A stretch of DNA of 64,000 nucleotides, taken from Siphonodentalium dalli (taxonomy: Eukaryota; Mollusca; Scaphopoda; Gadilida; Siphonodentaliidae). Of this stretch, positions 35,236 through 47,989 are shown piece by piece. The position numbers were made by a program, and so were the translations under genes. The notes below the pieces were generated by a model. That model made no database searches, was not told the DNA's origin, and was given only the letters and a program-made list of their open reading frames with translations. Where the stretch lies: the NCBI GenBank assembly GCA_032622095.1, contig CP136065.1, forward strand, positions 53,379,949 through 53,443,948, in the 5' to 3' direction. Within the stretch, counting starts at the first letter, position 1; each line of letters opens with the position of its first letter.

Positions 35236-36874
35236 TCCTATATATGGATTTAAACGCCACATAAAGTGGCATTCATGACTCCTATATTTAGATTTAAAAC
35301 GCCGCATAAATTGGCATTCATGACTCTTATATTTAGATTTAAAACGCCACATAAATTGGCATTCATGACTCCTATATTTAGATTTAAAACACCACATAAA
35401 TTGGCATTCATGACTCCTATATTTAGATTTAAAACGCCACATAAAGTCGCATTCATAGCTACTATATATAGCTTTAAAACGCCACATAAAGTGGCTTTCA
35501 TGGCGCTTATATATAGATTTAACACGCCCCATAAAGTGGCATTCATAGCTACTATATATATATATATATTTAAAACACCACATAAAGCGGCATTCATGGC
35601 TCCTATAAAGAGATTTAAAACACCACATAAATTGACATTCATGACTCTTATATTTAGATTTAAAACGCCACATAAATTGGCATTCATGACTCCTATATAG
35701 AGATTTAAAACACCACATAAAGTGACATTCATGGCTCCTATATATATATATATAAACCACATAAAGTGGCATCATGGCTCCTATATATATATTTAAAACA
35801 CCACATCAATTAGCATTTATAGCTCCTATATATAGATATAAAACACCACATAAAGTGGCATTCATAGCTCCTATATATAGATTTAAAACGCCACATAAAG
35901 TGGCATTCATGACTCCTATATTTAGATTTAAAACGCCGCATAAATTGGCATTCATGACTCTTATATTTAGATTTAAAACGCCACATAAATTGGCATTCAT
36001 GACTCCTATATTTAGATTTAAAACACCACATAAATTGGCATTCAATGGCTCCTATATATAGATTTAAAGCACCACATAAAGTCGCATTCATAGCTACTAT
36101 ATATAGCTTTAAAACTCCACATAAAGTGGCTTTCATGGCGCTTATATATAGATTTAACACGCCCCATAAAGTGGCATTCATAGCTACTATATATATATAT
36201 ATATTTAAAACACCACATAAAGCGGCATTCATGGCTCCTATAAAGAGATTTAAAACACCACATAAATTGACATTCATGACTCTTATATTTAGATTTAAAA
36301 CGCCACATAAATTGGCATTCATGACTCCTATATAGAGATTTAAAACACCACATAAAGTGACATGCATGGCTCCTATATATATATATATAAACCACATAAA
36401 GTGGCATCATGGCTCCTATATATATATTTAAAACACCACATCAATTAGCATTTATAGCTCCTATATATAGATATAAAACACCACATAAAGTGGCATTCAT
36501 AGCTCCTATATATAGATTTAAAACACCACATAAAGTGGCATTCATATCTCCTATATATGGCATTCATAGCTACTATATATATATATTTAAAACACTATAT
36601 AAAGTGGAATTTATAGCTCCTATATATAGATTTAAAACACACATAAAGTAGCATTCATGGCTCCTATATATAAATTTAAAACACCACATAAAGTGGCATT
36701 CACGGCTCCTATATATAGATTTAAAACACCATATAACGTGGCATTTATAGCTCCTATATATAGATTTAAAAAATTACAAAAAGTGGCATTCATGGCTCCT
36801 ATATATAGATTTAAAACGCCACATAAAGTGGCGTTCATGACTCCTATATATAGATTTAAAACACCACATTGCAA
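35236..36874 (+). repeat. 45-bp minisatellite with 635-bp higher-order unit
   Basis: The unit is CTCCTATATATAGATTTAAAA plus CACCACATAAAGTGGCATTC and ATG-like spacer, about 45 bp, repeated roughly 36 times with variants in ATATTTAG/ATATATAG and TTGGC/GTGGC/GTCGC. A block of about 14 units is duplicated at an offset of about 635 bp (for example GTCGCATTCATAGCT at 35446 and 36081). Because the unit is 15 codons long it keeps frames open on both strands (up to 144 codons on + and 240 on -). This reflects the period, not a gene. It fills most of the last TRPC intron. Confidence 0.95.
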
Positions 36875-37009
36875 AAGTGTACGGGATTGTGCCATGGCTT
36901 TGCTATACAGACCGTAGATACACGTTCATGTTAAAATAGTACAGGGAAAATGTTGTTGATAACGTTTCTCTGGGTATCAGTTATGATCACCATTCAAACA
37001 TATTTCCAG

Positions 37010-37434
37010 GAAATCGTTCTGCAGCTCCGAAAAGAAAGGGTATGCAAAGAACCGGAACGAGAAGGGCATCTAATGCAAATATACCACTGGCGACTACGTT
37101 AGCAATACCACAATTAGACGCCATACAACGTCAACAGAAACTTTTGGATGTGCGGTTACAGCATATTCAATCGGATAGCAAAGACCACAATCGCATGATA
37201 GACGATGTTGAATTCATTAGGCGCCTACTGACTGAAAACCAAAAAGCTATGTTCAATATCATTCAAGCGCTAGCTAACATTCAGAGTGAAATTGTAAATC
37301 TAGTCAAGTGCTTAAAACCTCCTTCACCTACATCTCCTGTTCAAGTATTGGCTAACCCGCCAGCGGTGAGCAACACAAAATCCTCTATACGACGAAAACG
37401 ACAGAGCTATGACGAAGAAGAAAGCCGGATGTGA
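37010..37434 (+). CDS. TRPC channel, last exon: basic linker and coiled coil
   Basis: The exon begins GA, completing an Arg codon with the A from the previous exon, and continues NRSAAPKRKGMQRTGTRRAS, a basic stretch. From about residue 35 of the exon it has heptad-like LDAIQRQQKLLDVRLQHIQ, IDDVEFIRRLLTENQKAMF and IIQALANIQSEIVNLVKCL, a coiled coil of the kind that assembles TRPC tetramers. The tail is PPSPTSPVQ... to SIRRKRQSYDEEESRM with a TGA stop at 37432-37434. The acceptor is TATTTCCAG|GA. No convincing AATAAA was noted in the next 500 bp. Confidence 0.9.
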
Positions 37435-37992
37435 CGTCATTCGTGGATTATGCGCAAACGTATCTCATGTGATTCTTTTACCAGATATAATGTGATTCTC
37501 AAGCCAGGGATATGGATCCTCTTCGCTTATGCACCTGTGTGTTTTGTTATGGTAGTTTATATAGGCGCACAAGCGAACCCATTAACATATCCCCTTGCAC
37601 ACAAGATGAGTGTGATGTTACAAAGGCTTCACAAATAAGACATATATCAAATCCGACTATGCAATTGGTTACTTTATAAATCAAACTATAGTTAAATTAT
37701 TTCAGAAAATCTCATTATTTAAAAATCGATTTTATGGCCTTACGGCGAAAAGGTTTATCATTGTAGCCCTTTGATCTTAATATCACCTTGTTCATACATT
37801 TCGATCGCCGAAGCAACTAAAAGGCAACTATATGGAACTGTATGTGACCGATTCAGGTTCAGTATCACTTTTCATTTGGACGTACATGTCTAGTGTCTGT
37901 GCAAGGGGGTATATTAATTTGAGCTCTCACAACATTGCCATTCCTTGCCAGTCGCAAAATAGGCGTATGTTGACAAACCATAGCCATTTCAT
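37435..37992. other. 3' flank of the TRPC gene
   Basis: Probably 3' untranslated region and beyond. I saw no consensus polyadenylation signal and no repeat family. Confidence 0.4.
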
Positions 37993-38386
37993 TTAAAGGT
38001 ACACAATCCGATTCGATGGTCTCCATATCATCAGATTCAAACAACAACAACATTACTTGAAATGCCACTTCCGTTATCAGAATCGATTTATTGAAAACAA
38101 AATAATGCTAACCGCTGACTATAGTATAAAATTGCCCCAAAAGTGTTCTATATCAACATTTTGTTCAACGCAATTTGGTATTGAGAGTATGTCGATCGGC
38201 GTTCGTCGAATATTTGCCAGGCCGCTAAAATATTCAAGGTGTTGAAAAATAACAAATATAAAAACTCGAAATCTGAAAATTCTGGCCTTTGATGGGTGGT
38301 TCCTCGACTTAAATCTAATCTATTTTACCCCCGAAGCCAAAGAAATAGTAATTTAGGGGGCGTTAAATCGGATTATGCATCTTTAA
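37993..38386. mobile_element. TTAA-ended TIR element, family C
   Basis: It starts TTAAAGGTACACAATCCGAT and ends AAATCGGATTATGCATCTTTAA. A family A element follows immediately, sharing the terminal TTAA. Confidence 0.75.
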
Positions 38387-38615
38387 CCCTTTCAATACTA
38401 AATACTCATTGGCGAGTAGTTCCCTTAGTAAATGTTCAGATAACAAGTTCAACGAACGATCATAGTTATTGAACTTATTATCTGAACCCACAAATTAATA
38501 TGTATCATTCTGCTCTTGTATTATCTGTTTTTCTACCTGTCGTCTGCTTTTATTACCTCAACACCCCTCTAATGAATAATGGACCGTTCCAATGTATACT
38601 TTTATAACTGAAAAT
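38383..38615. mobile_element. Family A TIR element, reverse
   Basis: It starts TTAACCCTTTCAATACTAAA and includes CTCATTGGCGAGTAGTTCCC, the TTCAGATAA...TTATCTGAA hairpin and CCGTTCCAATGTATACTTTT. It abuts the family C copy. Confidence 0.7.
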
Positions 38616-41129
38616 GATATCTCAGTGATGAAATAGTCCGAAAATTAATCAATATATCACAGTCGAAGATACCTACCCAAGTTCCTATCAATGAGAAAAA
38701 ACTTCTTCAGCAGTCACACGGCCAGCATATAGATACAGACAATGTTCTAGAGGTAAAAAGAGCACATGCATGCCATATTTGTAAAGAGCAGATAAACACG
38801 TGTTTATGTAAGTATCAGTAAATTGTATTTAAAGTAGACTTTTAAACTTATAAAACTTAAATTTTGCACAACTTTTATCTCGACTGGGGCCATCCGTTGG
38901 TCTGATCTTCCATTATAATAGTATTCCACAACACTGTAACATTCCTTGCTACTTTAAATAACAAGTACAATTTGACAGACATGTTCAAATGCCGAATACA
39001 ATGTCATGACAACGCACTTTGATTGTGTTTACCTGCTCAATTTACAGATAACCCGTTCGTCACATTAGATTCTTCCGGGGTGTACTTGAAACGTGGTCTT
39101 GTGCATGTATTCACGCACAGTTTAAACCACCAAACCCGTGATGTACACCAAATATTCGAACACCGTGAACAAACCAAGAGCAAGCTAGGAACCGTGACGT
39201 CATATCCGTATGTTTAGATTATCACCCCATTTGTTTTAGAAGACCTAGGAAGATGACGTTTATGCACGTATGACACACATTTTAATGAGGTTAATAAACT
39301 GCAGTAAGTCTAATATTGTTGTAGTCCGAGCAACTGCGAATAGAATCTTGCAAAATATACAGATAGCCAACCAAAAAGTATCCACATGCCCATGCATCTC
39401 ATCCGCAACCATACAGCCACACACTGTATAACCACACACCCCTCATGACCATATGGTCACTCCCTTCATACATATTCGCCTCATTTGTGGCCAGATATTA
39501 ATTTCATGTATACATATTCACCTCACACAGTCATGACCATAAGTCACTCCATGTATACGTATTCACCTCACACATGACCATGCAGCGACTCCTTGTATAC
39601 CCATACACCTCGTCGCGACAATGCAGTCACATCAGGTATACCAGGTACACCCCACCCATGACCATACTGTTACACCCTGTATATATATTCACATCATCCA
39701 CGGTCACACAGTCACTCCATGTATACATTTTCACCTCACACATGATCATCCAATCACACTATACTGCGCCATATCCTTATTTAGAATACTCGTGCGCCGG
39801 CGTTTACCACGATTACTCCACCACCGTATGAACTACCCTTATTGGCATGTGCCGCGTTTATGCATATGTTAGGAGAAACATGACTAGTTTAATACATTTT
39901 GAATATCTTTGCAAGTACAATTACTGTGTGTATATTTGTTCTGTCTGTCCATTCCCCAATTATGAAGTAACGTACATTAGTTTGATTTTGAACATAAGAC
40001 GTTTGATTAGTAATGATGCGCGATAACTTCATGAGACTGCAGTGAAATACTGCGGATGTGCATGGCTTCTGTGAATAAGTAATGGGTATTATTGCACTTT
40101 GTCAGCATTTGATTGGTCAAGCAACGCATCCTTCGATGCTGAAGTAATTTCATTGGCACGATTCCTCCCGTTTGAAATAGTTTACCCCATGGGAGTGGCT
40201 TCACCTAGATGTTTATTGTATTGAAACATTGAACGAGACTGAGCCAAAAGGTGTATTCATATACACGCACCCATGGAAATATACCACTCCAGGCATACAT
40301 ATACACCCCACCATAACCATAAAACACCATTCCTCTATACAAATACACCACGTGACACCATGACCCCACAGCCGATCGGTGGTCCCACCAATGACCATAC
40401 GGCCTAGTTTATTGATTGACCTGTGACATGTTTCAACTTGTCCAATAAAGGTTTGAATATGGATATAAATCTGACTTGTTTTATATTTTATGTCTGTCTC
40501 TGTTTTATGACCAAAGTTATAAATATGTGTGAAAATTAAAAATTTCGATGACTTTTACACTCCATCTTGGACCTGGTGAATAGAAATCAATTCAAATGTC
40601 AAATTTATCGCACGTCGTTGATTCTTGACAGGTTTAAGCGTTTGTAACTTCGATTACATTTTGGCGAATTGATATCGACATTTGCAAAAGCGTGGTATGT
40701 GGCTAACTTTCACCAGGATTCAGAAAATGGCCACATTGTGAAATGATTCTCCTATCTGATCAGTCTGTAACCTTGATCCCCATGTTCCGACACAAGAACG
40801 TATGGTACGTGGCGAAATGTTTATATTTAGGCTGCCATGTTGGAGTATATTCCCAGATATTTGGCGGATTCGAAAAAATAATATATGAGTACAACGAACC
40901 GTGTGGAGAACATGACCGCGCACGAAATTACTCTTACTACAATGGCGACAAAGGAGCTTGATGAAACAACCAAGAAAAATTACCGCCATGACACGCCATC
41001 TTGTCTGGGATCTACATGGTCACTTTTTTCTTGTTGACATCCGAAGTTCGAACAGACCCTAAGGAAGAAAATCTAAAAGGTGAAGTGGCAGACGACAGAT
41101 AGAAATACAGGGTGCAGAAGGATTGGTAT
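38616..41129. other. Gene-free stretch with degenerate CACC/ATGTATAC repeats
   Basis: Between about 39410 and 39760 an imperfect repeat of roughly 40-50 bp recurs (CACTCCATGTATAC, TATTCACCTCACACA, TGACCAT). Related words occur in 40250-40400. The open frames here are low-complexity readings of these repeats. No exon is supported. Confidence 0.5.
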
Positions 41130-41500
41130 TGATTGGTGAGAAATGTTCAGATAATAAGTTCAACAAACGGCCAACATTTATTGCGCTTATTATCTAAAAA
41201 AAAATCCCAAGGGAACTTCTCGTCAATGAGGGTTTAGTACATAAAGGGTTAATAACACATTGGTTTGGTCTACACAGTACACATGTCCTGATTATGAGTA
41301 AGAGTTGTAATTCAATCTTCCAACATATTTAATCTTCATTGTGCGAATGTCAAATGCAAGGTTTCCTAAACGATGGGAATATGGTTATTAACCCGTTCTA
41401 CACGAAATGGATTCTCCCATTCAGTTTTATAAGTATACACTGGAATTATCTATTATTCACTGCGAAGGGTGTTCAAGTAATAAAAGCAGAAAAAGATAAT
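41130..41500. mobile_element. Family A fragments
   Basis: AATGTTCAGATAATAAGTTC (about 41148) and ACACTGGAATTATCTATTA with TTAACCCGTTCTACACGAAA (about 41388) are family A blocks in disturbed order, suggesting two overlapping decayed copies. Confidence 0.5.
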
Positions 41501-41521
41501 AAAACAGCAGAATTATTCATA

Positions 41522-41926
41522 TTAAAGGTACGGTTGGCCTTGGCGGTGGGTATCCTGTAAAAATATTTCCACCCGTCAAACACCGCCACAAACAGAAAGA
41601 ACATCAAAATGTAGACCGACTTTGTCCGTATACAAATATGAAATATCGCATAAACAGTATGTTATTGTCATTTGTTTGACCATTGTGAACAAATAAAGAG
41701 CGTTTATGCCATTTTTGTGTGATTAGCCAGTAGCATTGTGCTGTCTTCTGTAACACAATCAGGCCCTTGCTTAGGTAAAATATAGTAGGTCTTTATGATA
41801 ACATGCTGTTTATGCGATAATCATGGTATATATGAACGAAAATGTATGCATTTTAATGTTGTTCTGTTTACGATGATTGGAACAAATATGAATATTTTCG
41901 ACAACTATGGCCTCACGTGCCTTTAA
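41522..41926. mobile_element. TTAA-ended element, family D
   Basis: It starts TTAAAGGTACGGTTGGCCTT and ends GCCTCACGTGCCTTTAA. A second, longer copy in the same orientation is at 47031-47532. Sequence identity between the two is high by eye. No coding capacity. Confidence 0.8.
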
Positions 41927-42080
41927 TAGGTGGGAAATGTTCATATAATGAGTTCATCAAAACAACCTATTTCCGTTTGTTGATTTTATTATCTGAACTT
42001 TTACATAAGGGAACTACTTGACAATGAGTATTTAGTAACTACTCGTCAATGAGTATTTAGTATAGAAAGAGTTTAGGGAT
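41927..42080. mobile_element. Family A fragment
   Basis: GGGAAATGTTCATATAATGA, GTTGATTTTATTATCTGAAC and GTCAATGAGTATTTAGTATAG (the last duplicated) are family A blocks. Confidence 0.5.
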
Positions 42081-42224
42081 GCAATGCTGGTGGAGCTTGT
42101 CCATAACTCTGGCGAAAACTTGCAGTGATTTTTTTTATGTGTTGACGTTCTCACTCGAACATTTTCACGTCGCTCGTCAGGTACTATGCGCAGATTCTAC
42201 GCGCATCTACGAACTTATCTTATT

Positions 42225-42330
42225 TGTTAAACATATTTTTATTGCCAAATAATATATGTGACAATAAGGATAGGGGCACAAGTGCTGGCCACTTGGGCTT
42301 GCCCCGCTCCGATACAAACATCTAGTACAA
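42225..42330 (-). mobile_element. LINE 3'-end-like fragment
   Basis: AAACATATTTTTATTGCC followed by AAGGATAGGGGCACAAGTGC resembles the complement of the 3' tail of the LINE at 26154 (ACATATTTTATTTG... GGGATGGGAGCACAAG). Only the tail is recognised. Confidence 0.4.
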
Positions 42331-42779
42331 TGTGCGGCAGTATATATGAACAATCAAAACATTATTAAGTGTGTATATATATATATACAGTAGATCAGAA
42401 AATGAAGAACAATTTGCTGTGCGTTATGCATGTTATGGCATGGGTGTTGTTTGGGCGGAAAGTGGATAGGAATGTGGCTGACACCTTTTATCCGCCGCGG
42501 CGTTACCTGTGAGACAAGATGATGTGAAAAAACCACCAGTATGAAAGCGAATGAATACGGATTTCAACAATGAGGGTCTCTAAAGAGTTACTTATAAACG
42601 ATGTGTCTTTGAACTTATCTTGTTCCGGATTGTGAAGTATTTACCTTCTAAATGGATTGCCAAATACCAGATACCGTGCGTAAACGGGTGCATCACTGAT
42701 ATCGATGAAGTATCGTATAAATTAACATATTAAGTAAAATAAATAGACGTCCTGGCCCGTCCTCATTTCATGTGTATCC

Positions 42780-43012
42780 AGAGAGACGGTTGACAATTAA
42801 CACACTCAGTCCACACTCTTACCATTATAACCTTTATCTTCTTTATTTTCAGTTACTCTATGTATTACACCACAATTGTAAACACTCTGTCATCTTGTAA
42901 ACAAGTACTGTAATTTCAACTTTGTATCGGGAGAGGGGTGTCCTGTAAGTTTCTGTAACTTGTACCCCAATCCCTTTGTAAATTGAATAATTCACAATAA
43001 AATATGTTTAAA
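42780..43012 (+). mobile_element. Possible LINE 3' tail ending at satellite
   Basis: The segment ending TTCACAATAAAATATGTTTA has an AATAAA signal and resembles a retrotransposon or transcript 3' end in the + direction. It ends exactly where the 34-bp satellite begins. Identity is uncertain. Confidence 0.35.
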
Positions 43013-43016
43013 GTAA

Positions 43017-43424
43017 ATCGATGAAGTTAATATGGAACATACCTACACGTATCGATGAAGTTAATATGGAACATACCTACACGTATCGATGAAGTTAATA
43101 TGGAACATACCCACACGTATCGATGAAGTTAATATGGAACATACCTACACGTATCGATGAAGTTAATATGGAACATACCTACACGTATCGATGAAGTTAA
43201 TATGGAACATACCTACACGTATCGATGAAGTTAATATGGAACATACCCACACGTATCGATGAAGTTAATATGGAACATACCCACACGTATCGATGAAGTT
43301 AATATGGAACATACCTACACGTATCGATGAAGTTAATATGGAACATACCCACACGTATCGATGAAGTTAATATGGAACATACCTACACGTATCGATGAAG
43401 TTAATATGGAACATACCTACACGT
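43017..43424 (+). repeat. 34-bp satellite, 12 copies
   Basis: ATCGATGAAGTTAATATGGA plus ACATACCTACACGT is repeated exactly 12 times (408 bp), varying only at CCTAC/CCCAC. Diverged single copies of the motif occur near 42697 (TATCGATGAAGTATCG) and 45097 (TATCGCTGAGTTTAACATAG). Confidence 0.95.
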
Positions 43425-43808
43425 ATCATGCTCGATGTTGGATTGGACTTCAACTTCAAATCAAATCCTTCGGACATGATAGTCATTTTTTCAGAACTTT
43501 GAAAAATATGTCGTCCACGAAGTGGTCCAATTCTGCATTTCGCAAGCAATTCACACAAGCAATTAAGTTATGTTCGGTTATGTTCGGCTCCTTTATTATT
43601 TCACCCAATCGCATTATATACCATGAATGAGATACCCTCTGGGAGTACATGAAAACTCTCCATCATTTTATCAGACATGTTCGCAAACAAGTTGTTTTGT
43701 TTCACTTCTCAGAGGACGCATGTACTCTTTCCTGATTTTTGCTTTCAAACCAACATTCTAAATGTTTTATCGTGATATGGACTAACAGCTGAAACTACGT
43801 TAATTCGT

Positions 43809-44045
43809 TAACGCTTTATTTACTAAATGGATTCACTCATACAGTTGTTAAAGTATACATTGGAATAGTCTATTATCCATGTGGAGTGGTGTTAATGATA
43901 TAAAAGCTGGCGACAGACAGACGAAAACATAATACAAGTGCTGAAGGATTTATATTAATTGGTGGAAAATGTTCAACAAATGACATATCTGAACATTTCC
44001 TAAGGGAACTGCTCGTCAATGAGTAATTAGAAAATAAACGGTTAA
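43809..44045. mobile_element. Family A TIR element
   Basis: It starts TTAACGCTTTATTTACTAAA, contains TATACATTGGAATAGTCTAT, and ends AATAAACGGTTAA. Confidence 0.7.
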
Positions 44046-44146
44046 ACACCCATTCAATCAATCAATTAATAGATGCTGTGATTTCTATATAATCACATGG
44101 TTGTATGCATATTACCTGACGAGTATATCATTACATTGTGTGAATG

Positions 44147-44796
44147 TTAAAGGGATAGGCCTTGTTTGTGTGTCAGGGAAGGTAAAAATTAGCTTAATAT
44201 GGGTCATGTGGAATATAGTCCAAATCAGCTTTCGAATGATGTAAACATGTACTAACCCCTGACCAAGTGGTCCTGCTAATTTTCTATGATGTTGGTGGGC
44301 CCTGTTGCATTGCTATGATGTTGGTGGGGCAATATGATGCTATTAAGGCAATGCATCGTTATTGTATTTAAAGCTGACATTTTTGGAGGACTTTTGCTTA
44401 TCTGAACGAATGGAAGAGATATCAGTGTGTGAATAAAACATTCAAAATCATATACATGTACATTATAAAATTATTTAATAATGGCACTTTTGGTTGTTGC
44501 CAACCGACCATGTATTCAAGATTACTATTTTTGTCGTTTTGCAAATACATGAGCAACCATGATACATCGTTTTTCTCAAATCGCTCGGATTAGCCAACAC
44601 CGCGAAAATGACACATTTAGAAAAAATATATAGGTACTTTTACTTAACAGTATAAGTTTGCCCCACCAGCATCATAACAATTCGGCAAAACCCACCAGCA
44701 TCATAGAAAATTGTCAGCACCACTTAACCAGGGTGGTATACATGTACCACTAATTTTGAATCATGTATGCCATACAGATTGGGCCTACCTTTTTAA
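44147..44796. mobile_element. TIR element with CCCACCAACATCATAG arms
   Basis: The left part has AATTTTCTATGATGTTGGTG and CTATGATGTTGGTGGGGCAA. The right part has TTGCCCCACCAGCATCATA and CCCACCAGCATCATAGAAAA, the inverted forms, about 330 bp away. The ends TTAAAGGGATAGGCC and GGGCCTACCTTTTTAA also pair roughly. Confidence 0.7.
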
Positions 44797-45197
44797 ACTT
44801 GTTAATCATCTCATTTTTATCAGGTGTTATTGATGCAGGTCATTGTTTTATCAATAGCTTCAAGTTAAAGTTTTGAACTCATCCTGAGCAGAATGTAAAT
44901 ATTGTATACGCTTCTATCCAACACATGCACCCGTTTCTTTATGATTATTCAGTTCAAACATGATTCCATGCTTATGGTAAGGGCACACAATAGTACTATT
45001 GTGAGCAATTGGAACATTGTCCTTAGCATTTTGACATGTTGACCGCGTGTTGCCAACTTTTAGACACCGTACATACACCGATAACATGCATCACTGCTAT
45101 CGCTGAGTTTAACATAGAATATACCTTCATCAATTATTCGGCCATGATTGTAATTTTTCAGAATCTTAAACAATAAGTTAATTTTACATTTCATTAG
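44797..45197. other. Nothing recognised
   Basis: Apart from the diverged satellite-like motif near 45085-45125 I see no feature. Confidence 0.4.
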
Positions 45198-45660
45198 CAC
45201 GGTGGGGAATCACGTGGTTTCGAGGTTGGTGAGTACCACGCATTCAAAATGTGCAAACGCACAAAATAATACTATACGAGGAACTTACACAAAACATAGC
45301 AGTTTGACTGTAACGAGCATATGCTGGTTTATGTTTGAATCAAGTTGATACCTTATTTGTTCGGAAAATACTTTGTGGTGTTCTATGACATTCTGATCAT
45401 AGTTGTGAGTCGGAGGTGCGTGGAATACACCAGTCCATACATTTTGGAAAATCCTTCGACTGACAACTTTGGTCAGAATGTTAGAGCAAACAAATGTGAA
45501 TTTGGACATAAATGAGGTATCAGCTTGTTTGAAAGATAGTACATCATCTGCCCGTAGCTGTCAAAATACTATGTAATATGTCATATCTTAGTTTATCACC
45601 TTTTTCCCTCACCTCTGGTCGCGTTTTAGATCGCCTCGGCCATTTTGAATGCGCGGAAAA
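45198..45660. mobile_element. TIR element, family E (decayed right arm)
   Basis: It starts GCACGGTGGGGAATCACGTG and shares with the copy at 47990-48512 the inner inverted pair GTCGGAGG...TACACCAGTCCATAC / ACTGACAACTTTGGTCAGAA. The right arm is reduced to TCGCCTCGGCCATTTTGAAT. Confidence 0.65.
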
Positions 45661-46103
45661 TACGTGTTATAAAACACTGGTCCCTGGGGGGAAATACAAA
45701 TATACCAATATATTCTACACCAGTGACACGGTTCACAATTCCCTATCTTGGGAATAACACACTATCAAAAGAAATGAAATTTCATGGCAAATAAGACACA
45801 TCGAAATATATTGTGACTGAGATGAACGATTTTAAGAATCTAGGAGAAATATGATCGATGGTGTGGGTTGTTTTTCTTCTCCAAAATCGGACTTGTGAAC
45901 CTTGTCGCTGGTATATTATATATCGGTATAACTGTGATTTTTTACCATGGACCTGTGGTATAAATTCGGTGATATTCAGATTACACTGTCGCCTAAACGT
46001 GAAAAATGCTACATGCATGGTACGTTCCTATAAAAAATGAATGGCCATTTCAGTCGGTGATCTGTCCAATCATTACTAAGAATTTTCAATACAGAATCTA
46101 AGG

Positions 46104-46467
46104 GTACGTTCATACGCTGGCAAGTTTGCACGGTATGTTTTGCAGGCATTTCGTCATAAAAAAAACAGATGGTGGTGCCAGAATATGAATGGAAACAAGC
46201 ATATAACATGCATCTTTACCAAAGCGAACGACATGAGAAGAAAACTGTATGTAGTTTCCTTAAAATACCTGTGTCATTGATTCTTGTGAGATAATTACAG
46301 GCTATTCACATGCGAATTCCGGTAGCATCGCTACAGGTGGAATTACAGAGATTTTACTTCGCACGTAGTTAGCTGTTGTACATATGCATACATTATTCTG
46401 GAATCAGTTCGTTTTCTACGACGAAATCTTGCAAACCATACCGTGCAAACTTGCCAGTATATGAATA
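46104..46467. mobile_element. TIR element (~50-bp inverted ends)
   Basis: The left arm CGCTGGCAAGTTTGCACGGT and the right arm ACCGTGCAAACTTGCCAGTA pair, extended by GCATTTCGTC/GACGAAATC. No coding capacity. Confidence 0.75.
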
Positions 46468-47030
46468 AACACTGATATGATTCTTCGTAGCATATATTGA
46501 TCGCAATCTGCTGATAATGTTATATTGTGTGTTCTTACCATTACAACTTGCTCTCTATGACCCACCGCAAATGTAAAAGTAACTGATTCCTCTGCCATGT
46601 GACCGGGTTAAAAACCGAAAATCTTCATGTAGCATGTAGCTCAATATTTTCTAAGATTGTGGTTGTTATATAATTTATTCAAATTGGTGTTCGTTGTGAA
46701 TCCGATTTCGAATCGTTGTCTTGTCAGAACTTATGTCGTCAATGAAGAGTGAAATCTTTGCCTAGAAATATTATCACGTGGAAAATTGTTACATTTGTTT
46801 GTTCAAACGGGGATTCATCTTCGGGAAAAGGCATGTGAATATGTACACACGCCTCAAAAGATGCATCCCAACAAAATAGTTTATATGTCGTCTTCATCGT
46901 ATGAAACAAACAAAAATTTACACCTCATTGTCTGACAAAAGCCTCCTTTCGGAGTGCTGCGAGATATCATTTTGCTATTAGAAGAACTTGTCGTTGCGCT
47001 AGCTATCCGAATGAATTGCCAATAATATAC
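46468..47030. other. Nothing recognised
   Basis: AT-rich sequence without a supported gene or repeat family. Confidence 0.4.
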
Positions 47031-47532
47031 TTAAAGGTACGGTTGGCCTTGGCGGTGGGTATCCTGTGAAAATATTTCCACCCGTCAAAAACCGCCACAA
47101 ACAGAAAGAACATCAAAATGTAGACAGACTTTGTCCGTATACAAATAAGAAATATCGCATAAACAGTATGTTATTGTCAAATGTTTGACCATTGTTATGT
47201 AAACAAAAGCATAAAAAGTTACTTTTCTGGTGTTTGTTTATATTATGATGGTAAACATAAAGAGCGTTCTTTGTTGGTGAATTCCTTATATGGAACTAAT
47301 AAAGAGCGTTTATGCCATTTTTGTGTGATTAGCCAGTAGCATTGTGCTGTCTTCTGTAACACAATCAGGCTCTTGTTTAGGTAAAATATAGTAGGTCTTG
47401 GTGATAACATGCTGTTTACGTGATGGTTATGGTATATTTGAACGAAACTGTATGCGTTTTAATGCTTTTCTGTTTACGGTGATTGGAACAAATATGAATA
47501 TTTTCGACAACTAAGGCCTCACGTGCCTTTAA
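47031..47532. mobile_element. TTAA-ended element, family D (long form)
   Basis: Same ends and order as 41522-41926, but with about 95 extra bases after ATGTTTGACCATTGTTATGT. The shorter copy may be a deletion derivative: CATAAAGAGCG...CTAATAAAGAGCG direct repeats lie at the junction. Confidence 0.8.
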
Positions 47533-47989
47533 ACTATATGATGGTATATCAAAGGCGTGCATGCATTGATACAATGACATTATTTCACCCTTTAAACGAA
47601 GGATATGTTTGTCTCCATGCCAGTTATAACAGGAAGCCTTTTTTTAATTTGTATTGACATCATTATGTATCAATGTCTTCTTTTCTTTGAAAACTATATG
47701 CCACAGTACGAACTTGGCAATATATTAACTGATTTACTAAGCTGACTTATATATCGTCTGATTTAAAAATTACACGTTAAAATACATATAAAGAAACTTA
47801 TTCAAATACCTCCATAATGTTCAAAGCCCCATATTACATCATACATATAAAATATAGTCCGGATTATATACCACATGAAATAGGAAGCACCAATCGAAGT
47901 TATCCAGTAGAGACAAAACATTAAAGCTTGAATAATCAGGTTATATTTTTGTGCAATATTTATAGATTCAAGTGACTTTCACTACTGTG
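47533..47989. other. Nothing certain
   Basis: CAAAGCCCCATATTACATCA and ATATACCACATGAAATAGGA near 47820-47895 faintly resemble family B. No gene is supported. Confidence 0.35.

Noticed and set aside
35053-36397. Long open frames (up to 240 codons on the - strand, 144 on the + strand) encoding 15-residue repeats
   Set aside because: They follow from a 45-bp tandem repeat whose period is a multiple of three; the array lies wholly within an intron bounded by good splice sites.
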